Assembly (NCBI GenBank): GCA_020073615.1
Contig: JAIQEX010000039.1
Span: 1-47,714, forward strand
Origin: Terriglobia bacterium
Lineage (GTDB): Bacteria; Acidobacteriota; Terriglobia; Bryobacterales; Bryobacteraceae
Length of the DNA stretch: 47,714 nucleotides
Direction of reading: 5' to 3'
The translations under genes and the position numbers were made by a program. Position 1 is the stretch's first letter. Each line of letters begins with the position of its first letter. Positions 9,057 through 17,660 of this stretch are shown one piece after another. The notes beneath the pieces were generated by a model. The model saw nothing but the letters and a program-made list of their open reading frames with translations. It was not told where the DNA came from and searched no databases.

Positions 9057-11300
9057 ATGGCAAGAGGGACAAAAGACAAGGGTCGGCCGAGCGTGGCGCC
9101 GCACAGCCCGGCTGGAGCGGCAACCATGGAACCACCTGAGGGTATGAGCGGCCAGTTCGTGGCGGAGGTTGAACGTCTGATCGAAAGCGCGCGGGTAGGC
9201 CGCCTTGCCGAGCGCGGCCGGGCGGAACAGTTCACGGGCACCGAGCGCAGACTCGTCGAGGGCATCAACTCCATGCTGGATGCGGTGGTCCGCCCTTTGA
9301 ACGCCGCCGCCGATTGCGTGGACAAGATCTCGAAGGGCACGATCCCGGCGAAGATCACCGAGCAGTACAACGGCGACTGCAACGCCATCAAGAACAGTTT
9401 GAATACCTGCATCGATGTCCTCGGCAGATTGCTCAGCGCCTCCGAGGAGATGTATCGGGCACAGAAGGCCGGCGACATCGACGCCTTCATAGCCACCGAC
9501 GAATTCCAGGGCGTCTACCGGCAGATGGCGAAGGACGTCAATGAAGCCGCTCGTCTTCATATCAACAACATTCTCAAGTTCCTGGAGATCGTCGGCTGCT
9601 ACGCCGAGGGCGACTTCTCGAAGGTGTTGGATCGGTTGCCGGGCAAGCAGATTGTCGCCAACCAGAGGATGGATCTCTTGCGCGGCAATCTGACCAGCTT
9701 GATCGCGGAAACCACTTCGTTGACGCACGAGGCGGTCGCCGGACGCCTGGCGGCGCGCGCCGATGCGTCGAAGTTTGCGGGCGACTATCGCAAAATCGTG
9801 GAGGGCGTCAACGAGACGCTGGACGCCATCCTGTTGCCCATCGCCGAAGGCAACCGGATCCTGGCGCAGATCTCCTCTGGCAAGGTCGATGAGCAGATCG
9901 CGCAAACCTACAAGGGCGACCACGAAAAGATGAAGCATGCGGTCAACAAAGTGACCGTGGTGCTGCAAAGGCTGCACAAGGAGATGGCGCGGCTGACCCT
10001 GGCCTCGCGCGATGGGCAGTTGTCGGAGCGCGGCAAGCCGGAGCAGTTCCAGGGAGTTTTCGCCGAGGTAGTAAAAGGCGTCAACGACATGCTGGACGCC
10101 ATCCTGCTGCCCATCGGGGAGAGCAACCGGGTCCTGGCGCTCATCCGCGGCTGCAATCTGCGGGAGAAAGTGGAGATTGCCTGCAAGGGCGACCACGAGC
10201 GCATGAAGAACGCGGTCAACGGCGTGCATGACTGGCTGGCGGAACTGATCGCTTATGTAACCAAGGTGGCCAACGGCGATATGACTGCAACCATGGCCAA
10301 AGCCTCCGATCAGGACCAGATCCACGAGTGGCTGGTGCTGTTGAAGAGCAACATCAACGCGCTAGTGGCCGACGCGGTCATGCTGGCGAAAGCGGCGGCA
10401 GACGGCAAGTTGGGCACGCGCGCCGATGCTGCGCAGCACGAGGGCGCTTACCGGCAAGTCGTCGAAGGGATCAACGGGACTCTCGAGGCCATCACCGAAC
10501 CGCTGAAGGTTACCGCGCAGAACGCCGCCACTTTGGCCGCGTCCGCCGAAGAGTTGACGGCAGTCAGTCACCAGATGGCCGGCAACGCCGAGGAGACGGC
10601 TACCCAGGCTAACGTGGTCTCCGCGGCCAGTGAACAGGTCTCCAAAAACGTAGCCAGCGTAGCCGCCAGCGGAGAGGAGATGCAGGCCTCCATCCGGGAG
10701 ATCGCCAAGAGTGCCAATGAAGCGGCGCGGGTGGCCAAAAACGCGGTTCAAGTAGCGAATACCACCAACCTGACGGTGAGCAAGCTGGGCGAATCGAGCA
10801 CGGAGATCGGCAACGTAATCAAGGTGATCACTTCCATCGCCCAGCAGACCAACCTGCTGGCTCTGAATGCCACCATCGAGGCGGCGCGCGCCGGCGAGGC
10901 GGGCAAGGGATTCGCGGTGGTGGCCAACGAAGTGAAGGAACTGGCCAAGCAGACCGCCAAGGCCACCGAGGAAATCAGCCAGAAGATCGAAGCCATCCAG
11001 GGCGATACCAAAGCTTCCGTTCAGGCCATCGGAGAGATTGGGGCGATCATCAACCAGATCAACGACATCTCCAACAGCATCGCCTCCGCCGTGGAAGAGC
11101 AGACGGTGACTACCAACGAGATCAACCGCAGCATGGCGGAAGCATCGAGGGGCGTCGGCGACATCACTAAAAACATTACCGGCGTCGCGGTGGCAGCCAA
11201 GGACACTACCCAGGGAGCCAACAACTCGCAACAGGCGGCGCAGGAGCTCAGCCAGATGGCGTCGCGCCTGCAGACCGTCGTGTCCCGCTTTACGTTTTGA
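9057..11300 (+). CDS. Soluble chemoreceptor with a poly-HAMP-like array
   Basis: This 747-residue methyl-accepting protein has no transmembrane segment or signal peptide, so it should be cytoplasmic. Residues about 20-490 are a series of HAMP-like modules. The repeated signature is [25 protein letters not shown], followed by I..G.IP.KI...Y.GD...IKN.LN. It recurs near the start and around residues 230-300, 315-385 and 440-490. The C-terminal signalling hairpin has the tip [19 protein letters not shown] near 595-630, then the return helix. No CheR-tethering pentapeptide is seen at the end (VVSRFTF). The start ATG has AAGGAG about 10 nt upstream. Signalling domain architecture and sequence are nearly the same as in the receptor ending at 16270. 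The input is probably an intracellular cue or partner protein; ligand unknown. Confidence 0.88.
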   Translation: MARGTKDKGRPSVAPHSPAGAATMEPPEGMSGQFVAEVERLIESARVGRLAERGRAEQFTGTERRLVEGINSMLDAVVRPLNAAADCVDKISKGTIPAKITEQYNGDCNAIKNSLNTCIDVLGRLLSASEEMYRAQKAGDIDAFIATDEFQGVYRQMAKDVNEAARLHINNILKFLEIVGCYAEGDFSKVLDRLPGKQIVANQRMDLLRGNLTSLIAETTSLTHEAVAGRLAARADASKFAGDYRKIVEGVNETLDAILLPIAEGNRILAQISSGKVDEQIAQTYKGDHEKMKHAVNKVTVVLQRLHKEMARLTLASRDGQLSERGKPEQFQGVFAEVVKGVNDMLDAILLPIGESNRVLALIRGCNLREKVEIACKGDHERMKNAVNGVHDWLAELIAYVTKVANGDMTATMAKASDQDQIHEWLVLLKSNINALVADAVMLAKAAADGKLGTRADAAQHEGAYRQVVEGINGTLEAITEPLKVTAQNAATLAASAEELTAVSHQMAGNAEETATQANVVSAASEQVSKNVASVAASGEEMQASIREIAKSANEAARVAKNAVQVANTTNLTVSKLGESSTEIGNVIKVITSIAQQTNLLALNATIEAARAGEAGKGFAVVANEVKELAKQTAKATEEISQKIEAIQGDTKASVQAIGEIGAIINQINDISNSIASAVEEQTVTTNEINRSMAEASRGVGDITKNITGVAVAAKDTTQGANNSQQAAQELSQMASRLQTVVSRFTF

Positions 11301-11315
11301 CCCGATAAGGCCGGG

Positions 11316-11354
11316 GGGCGCCTCGGCGGTTGCACAGGCAACCTCCCCGCGCCC
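11316..11354 (+). other. Stem-loop between mcp and cheY
   Basis: An inner stem GGTTGC (11328-11333) pairs with GCAACC (11338-11343) around the loop ACAG. An outer GGGCGC (11316-11321) can pair with GCGCCC (11349-11354). It lies in the only sizeable gap inside the che operon, just before cheY. With no U-run after it, it is more likely an mRNA processing or stability element than a full terminator. Confidence 0.35.
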
Positions 11355-11384
11355 TGCCCGGTCATGAAGAATTGAGGACTCGAA

Positions 11385-11756
11385 GTGCCGATGGCCATAG
11401 TGGTGGACGATTCCAGAGCGGTGCGGATGATTTTGTCCCGGACGTTGCGGGAACTCGGCTATCAGGTCGGTGAAGCCGGCAATGGGCGCGAGGCCTTGGA
11501 AGCTATCGGCCAATTCGCACCGGTGGACCTGGTGATGGCGGATTGGAACATGCCCGAGATGGACGGACTGGAACTTCTCAAGAGAATCCGCGAGAGCCCC
11601 GCTTACCGCGCCATCCCGGTGATCATGGTGACCACCGAAAACGAAACCGACCAAATGTCGGCGGCGCTCGCCGCCGGCGCCAACGAATACGTGATGAAAC
11701 CCTTCACGAAAGAGATCCTGATCGACAAACTTCGCCTTGCGGGGTTGCCTTCGTAA
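11385..11756 (+). CDS. cheY: CheY-type single-domain response regulator
   Basis: This stand-alone receiver domain has 123 residues from GTG 11385, or two fewer from ATG 11391. It has the acidic pair Asp8-Asp9, phospho-acceptor Asp53 (VMADWNMPEMDG), the switch Thr in IMVTTE and the conserved Lys in VMKPFTKE. There is no output domain. It should carry the CheA phosphoryl signal to a motor or other effector. No flagellar or pilus genes are in the window, so the effector is not identified. The cheB start lies 8 bp after its stop. Confidence 0.9.
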   Translation: MPMAIVVDDSRAVRMILSRTLRELGYQVGEAGNGREALEAIGQFAPVDLVMADWNMPEMDGLELLKRIRESPAYRAIPVIMVTTENETDQMSAALAAGANEYVMKPFTKEILIDKLRLAGLPS

Positions 11757-11764
11757 AGGCCGTT

Positions 11765-12871
11765 ATGCCCGCCCTTCGCACTCGCAGCTTACAGCCTGGC
11801 CAGAAGATCCGGGTCCTGGTGGTGGACGATTCGGTCGTGATTCGCCGTCTGGTGTGCCACGCGCTGGAGGAGGATCCGGCGATTGAAGTGGTCGGGGTTG
11901 CCGCTAACGGAGCAATCGCCCTGAACCGCATTCCGCAAACCAATCCGGATGTGATCACGCTCGACATCGAAATGCCCGAGGTCGACGGATTGGATATGCT
12001 GCGGCGCCTGCGCCGCGAGAATCGCGAGATCCGCGTGGTGATGTTCAGCACCATGACGGAGCGGGGGGCCACAGCCACGCTGGAAGCGCTGGCGCTGGGC
12101 GCCGACGACTACGTCACAAAAGCGTCCAATGCGGGCTCGCTGGACGTTTCCCTGGCAAACCTGCGCCAGCAGTTGATCCCTAAAATCCGGCAGTTCTTCC
12201 GGCTTGCGCCATCGCGTGAGAGCCCGCCCTCCACGGCCCCACCGGCCGTTCTCAGCCCGCCGGCGCTCTCCGCCGGTGTCAGGCGTACGCCGTGGCGGGC
12301 GCAAGCTGTGGCCATTGGCGTTTCCACCGGTGGTCCGGCTGCACTGACGGCCATCATGCCCCATTTCCCGGCTGGTTTTCGCGTGCCGATCTTCATCGTG
12401 CAACACATGCCCACGCTGTTTACACGCCTGCTGGCCGAGCGCCTGGACACGTTGACGCCGCTCGCAGTCCGGGAGGCGGTGGCTGGCGAAAAACCCGAGC
12501 CGGGGCGAGTCTACATTGCGCCCGGCGACTACCACATGAGAGTCGTTGGCCCCCCCAACGGCGTCACCATTGCGTTGGACCAGGGGCCGGCGCAGAATTC
12601 CTGCCGCCCCGCCGTGGACGCTCTCTTTGCTTCCCTGGCGGAGACGTATGGCGGCGCGGTGATCGCGACGGTATTGACGGGCATGGGCCAGGACGGCCTT
12701 CGCGGCGTCCAGAGGCTCAAAGCGCAAGGCGCCCACATTCTGGCGCAGGACGAAGCTTCGAGCGTGGTCTGGGGGATGCCCGGCGCCGTGGTGAACGCCG
12801 GCGCGGCCGACGAAGTGCTCCCGCTGGCTGAGGTTGTTCCGGCCATTCTGTCCAGGGTTGGTGGGCCATGA
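11765..12871 (+). CDS. cheB: CheB chemoreceptor methylesterase/glutamine deamidase
   Basis: The 368-residue protein begins at ATG 11765. It has an N-terminal receiver (acidic Asp21 and Asp22, acceptor Asp67 in TLDIEMP), a Pro/Ser-rich linker (about 148-178), and the CheB catalytic domain with Ser187 (GVSTGG), His214 (VQHMP) and Asp310 (GMGQDG), the three known catalytic positions. It removes methyl groups from receptor glutamates. Its stop overlaps the cheR start in an ATGA. The two genes provide adaptation for the soluble receptors of the same operon. No cheD is present. Confidence 0.93.
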   Translation: MPALRTRSLQPGQKIRVLVVDDSVVIRRLVCHALEEDPAIEVVGVAANGAIALNRIPQTNPDVITLDIEMPEVDGLDMLRRLRRENREIRVVMFSTMTERGATATLEALALGADDYVTKASNAGSLDVSLANLRQQLIPKIRQFFRLAPSRESPPSTAPPAVLSPPALSAGVRRTPWRAQAVAIGVSTGGPAALTAIMPHFPAGFRVPIFIVQHMPTLFTRLLAERLDTLTPLAVREAVAGEKPEPGRVYIAPGDYHMRVVGPPNGVTIALDQGPAQNSCRPAVDALFASLAETYGGAVIATVLTGMGQDGLRGVQRLKAQGAHILAQDEASSVVWGMPGAVVNAGAADEVLPLAEVVPAILSRVGGP

Positions 12872-13695
12872 ACGCCCCGTTGGCGGCTATCCGCCCGGAC
12901 AATCTCGATTTCTTGCGGCGCCACATCTACGCCGGATCGGGAATCGTACTCGAAACGGAAAAGCAATATCTGCTGGACGCGCGGCTTTCGCCCATCGCGC
13001 GGGAACAGGGCCTCGGCTCGCTGGACGATCTGTGTGCGCTGCTGCGCGCAACTTCCGAGTCCCCGCTGCACCGCCGCGTGGTGGAAGCCATGACCACCAA
13101 TGAAACTTATTTCTTTCGCGAGCCGGCTCACTATCAGGCGTTGCGCGAGGTGATTCTTCCGAACCTGCTGCAGACCCGGCAAACGGCCCGGAAACTGAGC
13201 TTCTGGTCGGCTGCGGCGTCGACCGGCCAGGAGGCCTACAGCCTGGCCATGATGCTCCTCGAAATGGGCGTGCAGGGCTGGGACGCCGAGATCCTTGGCA
13301 CCGACCTTTCCAGTCAGGTATTAGAGCGCGCGCAGTCGGGCAGATACACCCAGCTTGAAGTAAACCGGGGACTCCCGGCCGCCTTGCTCCTCAAGTACTT
13401 CCGGCGCGTGGGCCTGGATTGGGAACTCAAAGAAGAGGTGCGGAGGATGGTTCGCTTTCAATCCTTCGACCTCCGCTCCAAAATGCGGGCCATGGGGCCA
13501 TTCGATGTCGTGTTCTGCCGGAACATCCTGATCTATTTTGACCTGGCGACCAAGAAGAGCATTCTCGAAGAGATGCAAGGTACCCTGTTCCGCGGCGGTC
13601 ACCTGCTCCTCGGGAGCACCGAAGCTGGGGCCCCGCTGGGCGACGGCTATACCAGGCAAGCAGTTGGGAGCATTACCGCTTACGTAGCGATTTGA
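12868..13695 (+). CDS. cheR: CheR chemoreceptor methyltransferase
   Basis: This 275-residue SAM-dependent methyltransferase has the helical CheR N-domain (about 1-70), then the family motif TTNETYFFREP, the SAM-binding segment WSAAASTGQEAYSLAM and, later, FDVVFCRNILIYFD. It methylates receptor glutamates and opposes CheB. It overlaps cheB by 4 bp. There is no TPR extension, and the receptors lack the tethering pentapeptide, so methylation would be tether-independent. Confidence 0.93.
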   Translation: MNAPLAAIRPDNLDFLRRHIYAGSGIVLETEKQYLLDARLSPIAREQGLGSLDDLCALLRATSESPLHRRVVEAMTTNETYFFREPAHYQALREVILPNLLQTRQTARKLSFWSAAASTGQEAYSLAMMLLEMGVQGWDAEILGTDLSSQVLERAQSGRYTQLEVNRGLPAALLLKYFRRVGLDWELKEEVRRMVRFQSFDLRSKMRAMGPFDVVFCRNILIYFDLATKKSILEEMQGTLFRGGHLLLGSTEAGAPLGDGYTRQAVGSITAYVAI

Positions 13696-13706
13696 AAGGA
13701 GATATG

Positions 13707-14177
13707 ATGCCCGCCAATTCCGTAATCCGTTTGCCTGCGGGGGACCTGGAGCAAATCGTCGGGTCCGTCTTCTCGACCATGTTGGGGACCGATGTCGAAG
13801 CCCACGAGACCGGCGAACCGGTGCCCGGGGGGCTCATGACGGCGGCGGTTTACCTGGCGGGAGAGTGGCAGGGCGCCCTTTTGCTCCACTGTCTGCCCCG
13901 GCAGGCCTGTGAGTTCGCGGGCTGCTACCTCAGCATCCCGCCGCCGTCCACCGTCACCGATGATGTGCGGGACGTGTTAGGCGAACTGGCCAACATGATC
14001 GCCGGCAACCTCAAGGGCGATCTTTGCCCCGGAATCAGGATTTCCATCCCATCGGTGGTCGATGGCGATGGCTACGCGCTTCGCGTCTGCGGCGGCCGGC
14101 CGGTCTACCGGTGGGATTTTATGACCGGCAAGGGCCCATTTTGGCTTCGGTTGGTCGAGACGCCGGAGGCTACATAG
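13707..14177 (+). CDS. CheX/CheC-like phosphatase-fold protein
   Basis: The product is 156 residues and looks like a single CheX/CheC-type domain. It contains [14 protein letters not shown], whose E93-L-A-N96 fits the ExxN motif these phosphatases use to dephosphorylate CheY-P. The second motif copy seen in CheC is not evident, as in CheX. I chose the ATG at 13707 because GAAAGGAG ends 5 nt upstream; the ATG at 13704 is also possible. It follows cheR by 11 bp. With no CheZ or CheD around, this is the likely signal-termination enzyme. The family call rests on motif and context only. Confidence 0.65.
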   Translation: MPANSVIRLPAGDLEQIVGSVFSTMLGTDVEAHETGEPVPGGLMTAAVYLAGEWQGALLLHCLPRQACEFAGCYLSIPPPSTVTDDVRDVLGELANMIAGNLKGDLCPGIRISIPSVVDGDGYALRVCGGRPVYRWDFMTGKGPFWLRLVETPEAT

Positions 14178-14209
14178 CGCGGCACCTCGCGCGCAAGGAG
14201 ATGGATGAA

Positions 14210-16270
14210 ATGGCACGAACACGGAATGGAAGGCACACCAGTCAGGGCGGTGAGCACGGAGTGGACGTGCCCGCCAGGACGCCCCACGAGGGTCTCTCCC
14301 ATGAGGAGGTGGCGGCGTTCTTCGATTTGCTGCCGCAACCCGCGGTGGTGATGGACCGGGACCACACCATCCTCTATCTCAATGTGGTCGCGGCGCATTT
14401 GGCCGGCCGGTCTCGGGAAAGTTGCATCGGGGCGAAGTTCTGGGACCTCTTCGACAATCCGGAGTGCCGCCGGGGAACCTGCGCGGCCGCCCGCGCCATC
14501 GAAACCGGGTCCCCCGTCACCGGTGAGGCGGTCGCCCTGGTGCAAGGGAAGCAGGTGGCCGTGCGGGTCACGGCGGCGCCCAGGTACGACCACAATGGCC
14601 AGGTGATCGGATGCATTGAAATCGTCAACGACACCAGCGAAGAGATGCATTTCATGAAGGCCCTCGGCGGGATCGTCGAAGCGGCGCGCGAAGGCCGCCT
14701 CGGAGAGCGCGCCGCGGCGGACCAGTTCCAGGGCCGATATCGAACCATGATGGAAGACGCCAACGCGATGTTAGACGCCGTCGTCGCGAAGCTCAATGTG
14801 GGAGCGGAATATGCGCAACGCATTTCGGTGGGCGACATTCCGGAGAAGATTACCGGCGAGTACAAGGGCGATTACCGCAAACTGAAGGACGGCCTGAACG
14901 ATCTGATTGCCGTTGTGCACATGCGCAACGCCGATCTCCAGATGCTGATCGATGCGGTGTTGGAAGGCAAGCTGGACATTCGCGCCGACGTCGGCAAATA
15001 CCCGGGATACAACGGCAGGCTCCTCTCCGGCATGAACCGGATGTTGGACGTGGTGGCGACGCCCATGACGGAAGCGACCTCCTACGTCGAGCGGATCTCG
15101 CTGGGCGACATCCCGGACAAGATCGCCGACGAGCGGAAAGGCACCTTCAACGACATGAAGAACGCGCTGAACGCGCTGATCGACGTCGTCGATATGCGCA
15201 ACTCCGACGTGCATATGCTGATCGAAGGCGCGCTGGCAGGCGCACTGAGCGTCCGCGCCGACCCATCCAAGTACGCCGGGACCAACGGAGAGATGCTGGA
15301 CGGCATCAATCGTCTACTGGACTCGATGATCGCCCCGATCACGGAAAGCGCCGGGGTTCTGAGCCGCCTGGCTAAAGGCGACCTGACCGCCCGCGTAACG
15401 GGCGAATACCACGGCGACCATCAGCTCATCCAGAACAACCTCAACACCGTGATGGAGATGCTGCGGTCCGCGTTGGGCCAGATCGGTCAGAACAGCTCCA
15501 CTCTAGCCGCCGCCTCGGAGGAACTGACCGCCGTCAGCAGCCAGATGGCCGCGCATGCCGAGGCAACCGCTACGCAGGCGAACGTGGTCTCCGCGGCCAG
15601 CGAGCAGGTCTCGAAGAACGTAACCGAGGTGGCCACGGGCAGCGAACAGATGCATGCCTCCATCCGCGAGATTGCCAAAAGCGCCAACGAAGCAGCGAAG
15701 GTGGCCAGGGCCGCGGTGGGAGCGGTCGAGTCCACCAATCACACCGTTGCCAAGCTGGGAGAATCCAGCATCGAAATCGGCAAGGTGGTCAAGGTCATCA
15801 CTTCGATCGCCCAGCAGACCAACCTGCTGGCGCTGAATGCCACCATCGAGGCGGCGCGCTCGGGCGAAGCGGGCCGGGGATTCGCGGTGGTGGCCAATGA
15901 AGTCAAAGAACTGGCCAAGCAGACGGCCAAGGCCACCGAGGAAATCAGCCGCAAGATCGAGGCCATCCAGGGCGACACCAAGGCCTCCATCCAGGCGATC
16001 GGCGGGATCGGGGCGATCATCAACCAGATTAACGACATCTCCAACAGCATCGCCTCCGCCGTGGAGGAGCAGACGGTGACCACCAACGAGATCAACCGCA
16101 GCATGGCAGAAGCATCGAGGGGCGTCGGCGATATCACCAGGAACATTACCGGTGTCGCGGTGGCAGCCAAGGACACCACCGACGGGGCGAACAACTCGCA
16201 ACAGGCGGCCCAGGAACTCAAACAGATGGCGACGTGTTTACAGACGGTGGTGTCGCGGTTCAGGTTTTGA
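14210..16270 (+). CDS. Soluble PAS-containing chemoreceptor with HAMP-like repeats
   Basis: This 686-residue protein has no membrane segment. It has a PAS domain at about 35-150 ([18 protein letters not shown] ... [16 protein letters not shown]) with two cysteines in NPECRRGTC, then HAMP-like repeats (about 155-480), two of which share [11 protein letters not shown]-like and MRNxDxxMLI segments. A chemoreceptor signalling hairpin follows, with tip [19 protein letters not shown]. The signalling domain is almost the same as that of the receptor at 9057-11300. I start it at ATG 14210, which has AAGGAG 9 nt upstream; ATG 14201 directly abuts that site. The PAS domain suggests a small-molecule, redox or heme-like input. 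It closes the che operon. Confidence 0.88.
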   Translation: MARTRNGRHTSQGGEHGVDVPARTPHEGLSHEEVAAFFDLLPQPAVVMDRDHTILYLNVVAAHLAGRSRESCIGAKFWDLFDNPECRRGTCAAARAIETGSPVTGEAVALVQGKQVAVRVTAAPRYDHNGQVIGCIEIVNDTSEEMHFMKALGGIVEAAREGRLGERAAADQFQGRYRTMMEDANAMLDAVVAKLNVGAEYAQRISVGDIPEKITGEYKGDYRKLKDGLNDLIAVVHMRNADLQMLIDAVLEGKLDIRADVGKYPGYNGRLLSGMNRMLDVVATPMTEATSYVERISLGDIPDKIADERKGTFNDMKNALNALIDVVDMRNSDVHMLIEGALAGALSVRADPSKYAGTNGEMLDGINRLLDSMIAPITESAGVLSRLAKGDLTARVTGEYHGDHQLIQNNLNTVMEMLRSALGQIGQNSSTLAAASEELTAVSSQMAAHAEATATQANVVSAASEQVSKNVTEVATGSEQMHASIREIAKSANEAAKVARAAVGAVESTNHTVAKLGESSIEIGKVVKVITSIAQQTNLLALNATIEAARSGEAGRGFAVVANEVKELAKQTAKATEEISRKIEAIQGDTKASIQAIGGIGAIINQINDISNSIASAVEEQTVTTNEINRSMAEASRGVGDITRNITGVAVAAKDTTDGANNSQQAAQELKQMATCLQTVVSRFRF

Positions 16271-16380
16271 TTGGCGCGACTTCGGCGACGGGCAGACCGG
16301 TGGCCTACTGGCGCGCCATGCCGGGCACGGCGTTGATCAGCACCGCAGCCCTTCAGCTTCTTTACCGCGGGGAAGGTGAG

Positions 16381-16800
16381 CCGCCCCAGAACAGGGTCAC
16401 GGCCACGGCCGATGATGTGCAGCGCGAAGGGCACGATCATGAAGAAGTAGTTGTCGAACACGACCAGACGCCGCGCTCGGCCTGCGCCTTCACGATCCCC
16501 TGCATGCTCAGAGTGCCGGCCGCCATCACCGCGGAAAGCAGGGCGAAGGCCAGGGCCACTTTGCAGCTCACCAGTTGCGCCTCGCTGCGCAGCGCGCCCA
16601 GCAGCGAATAGTGGCTGTTGGAAGACCAGCCGCCCAGGATAATGCCGAGGATGCCCACCGCGGACATGGCCGAGACTACCAGCAGCCCTACGTTCACGCC
16701 GGCCACGGCGATGTTGCGCGCGAAGGGCAGCACGGCGAACGCGGTGAGCCCGGTGATGGTGGAGACGCAGGGGGCGAACCAGAAAATGGCCTCGAGTACT
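16381..16800 (-). pseudogene. nuoH: Decayed fragment of NADH dehydrogenase subunit H (nuoH)
   Basis: On the minus strand the translation shows NuoH hallmarks: FWFAP, then TAFAVLPFA, VNVGLL, GIILGGWSSNSHYSLLGALRSEAQLVSCKVALA and IVKAQAERGVW. Near 16462 the frame breaks, fitting loss of one T: GVW continues in another frame as VFDNYFFMIVPFALHI. About 70 residues expected next (the NRTPFDLPEAE region) are absent, and a third frame reads AVTLFWGG. The N-terminal third is missing too. This is a truncated, frameshifted and internally deleted relic with no other nuo genes nearby. It lies between the che operon and the methyltransferase gene. The remaining bases 16271-16380 and 16801-16914 show nothing recognisable. 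Confidence 0.8.
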
Positions 16801-16914
16801 ATGCTCAAGACAGCTTGTTTACGACGAATCGTGACCACTTTCGTCAAGCGTCCGGTTTTCGCGGCCCCATTGAAGCGTCAAGGCGGCGGTTCCAGGGGCC
16901 GCAAACTCCCGGAG

Positions 16915-17658
16915 CTACGTCCGCGGGTAAGTGGGCGGCGCGGCAGCGGCGCGGGCGCGGACGATGAACTGGTAGGCGAAGAGCTTCTTCCAGGCGCGCG
17001 CCGAGATGAACGAGAGCCATTCGAGCGCGCGCACGGGCCAGGAGTTGTCCCACGCCGAAAAGGCCAGGCCTATCGGGACCGCCGACGAACGGACGGCGCC
17101 GATGGCGAGGCCGGCTCGGGCGAACAGGTCTACCCATCCCTGCCAGGTGTAGAAGTGCAGGTGCGTGCTGTCGAACAAGCCGCGCTCATGCTGCGGGAAA
17201 CGGCCGCGCAGGACGGTCCAGCGAAACCAGGCGTGTCCGCTGTTGGGCAGGGATGCTACCAGCAGGCCATCGGGGGCCAGGCGCTCGCGGCATTCGCGCA
17301 GCAGTTCCAGGGGAGCGCGCAGATGTTCCAGCACGTCGGCGCAAATGATGTAATCGAAGCGGCCCTGGAGCGGAGGCAGGCCGTCGTCCAGGTCCGTGCC
17401 GGCAAACTCGACCGTGGGCGGGTGAGGGGTGTTGGGCCAATCGACGCTGGTGACCGCGAAACCGCGTTGGGCCAGGATCTCCGAGAGGTAGCCGACCGCG
17501 CAGCCGACGTCCAGGACGCGCCGCCCGTCGCCGCGCGGCGGAAACTCTTCGAGTAGCATCGTGTGGCTGCTGTAGGGTCCGGGCTTCAACCGGTAGGGAG
17601 AAGAGACCTCCGTGTGCGGCGTCTCCATTGGCCCCATTATGGCATGGCGGGTGGACAC
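16915..17658 (-). CDS. Class I SAM-dependent methyltransferase
   Basis: This 247-residue protein has a Rossmann methyltransferase fold. It has motif I VLDVGCAVGYL (about 48-58), an acidic end of strand 2 (VTSVDWP) and the FDYIICADVLEHL motif typical of UbiG/COQ5-like small-molecule methyltransferases. The C-terminal part has an aromatic stretch (HLHFYTWQGWVDLFARAGL) usual for this group, and an amphipathic tail near WLSFISARAWKKLFAYQFI. The substrate cannot be told; sugar, lipid or glycan precursors are common. The GTG start at 17658 lies 2 bp after the mutS2 stop; internal ATGs at 17637 and 17628 are alternatives. It ends the long minus-strand run. Confidence 0.75.
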   Translation of the reverse strand: MSTRHAIMGPMETPHTEVSSPYRLKPGPYSSHTMLLEEFPPRGDGRRVLDVGCAVGYLSEILAQRGFAVTSVDWPNTPHPPTVEFAGTDLDDGLPPLQGRFDYIICADVLEHLRAPLELLRECRERLAPDGLLVASLPNSGHAWFRWTVLRGRFPQHERGLFDSTHLHFYTWQGWVDLFARAGLAIGAVRSSAVPIGLAFSAWDNSWPVRALEWLSFISARAWKKLFAYQFIVRARAAAAPPTYPRT

Positions 17659-17660
17659 TC

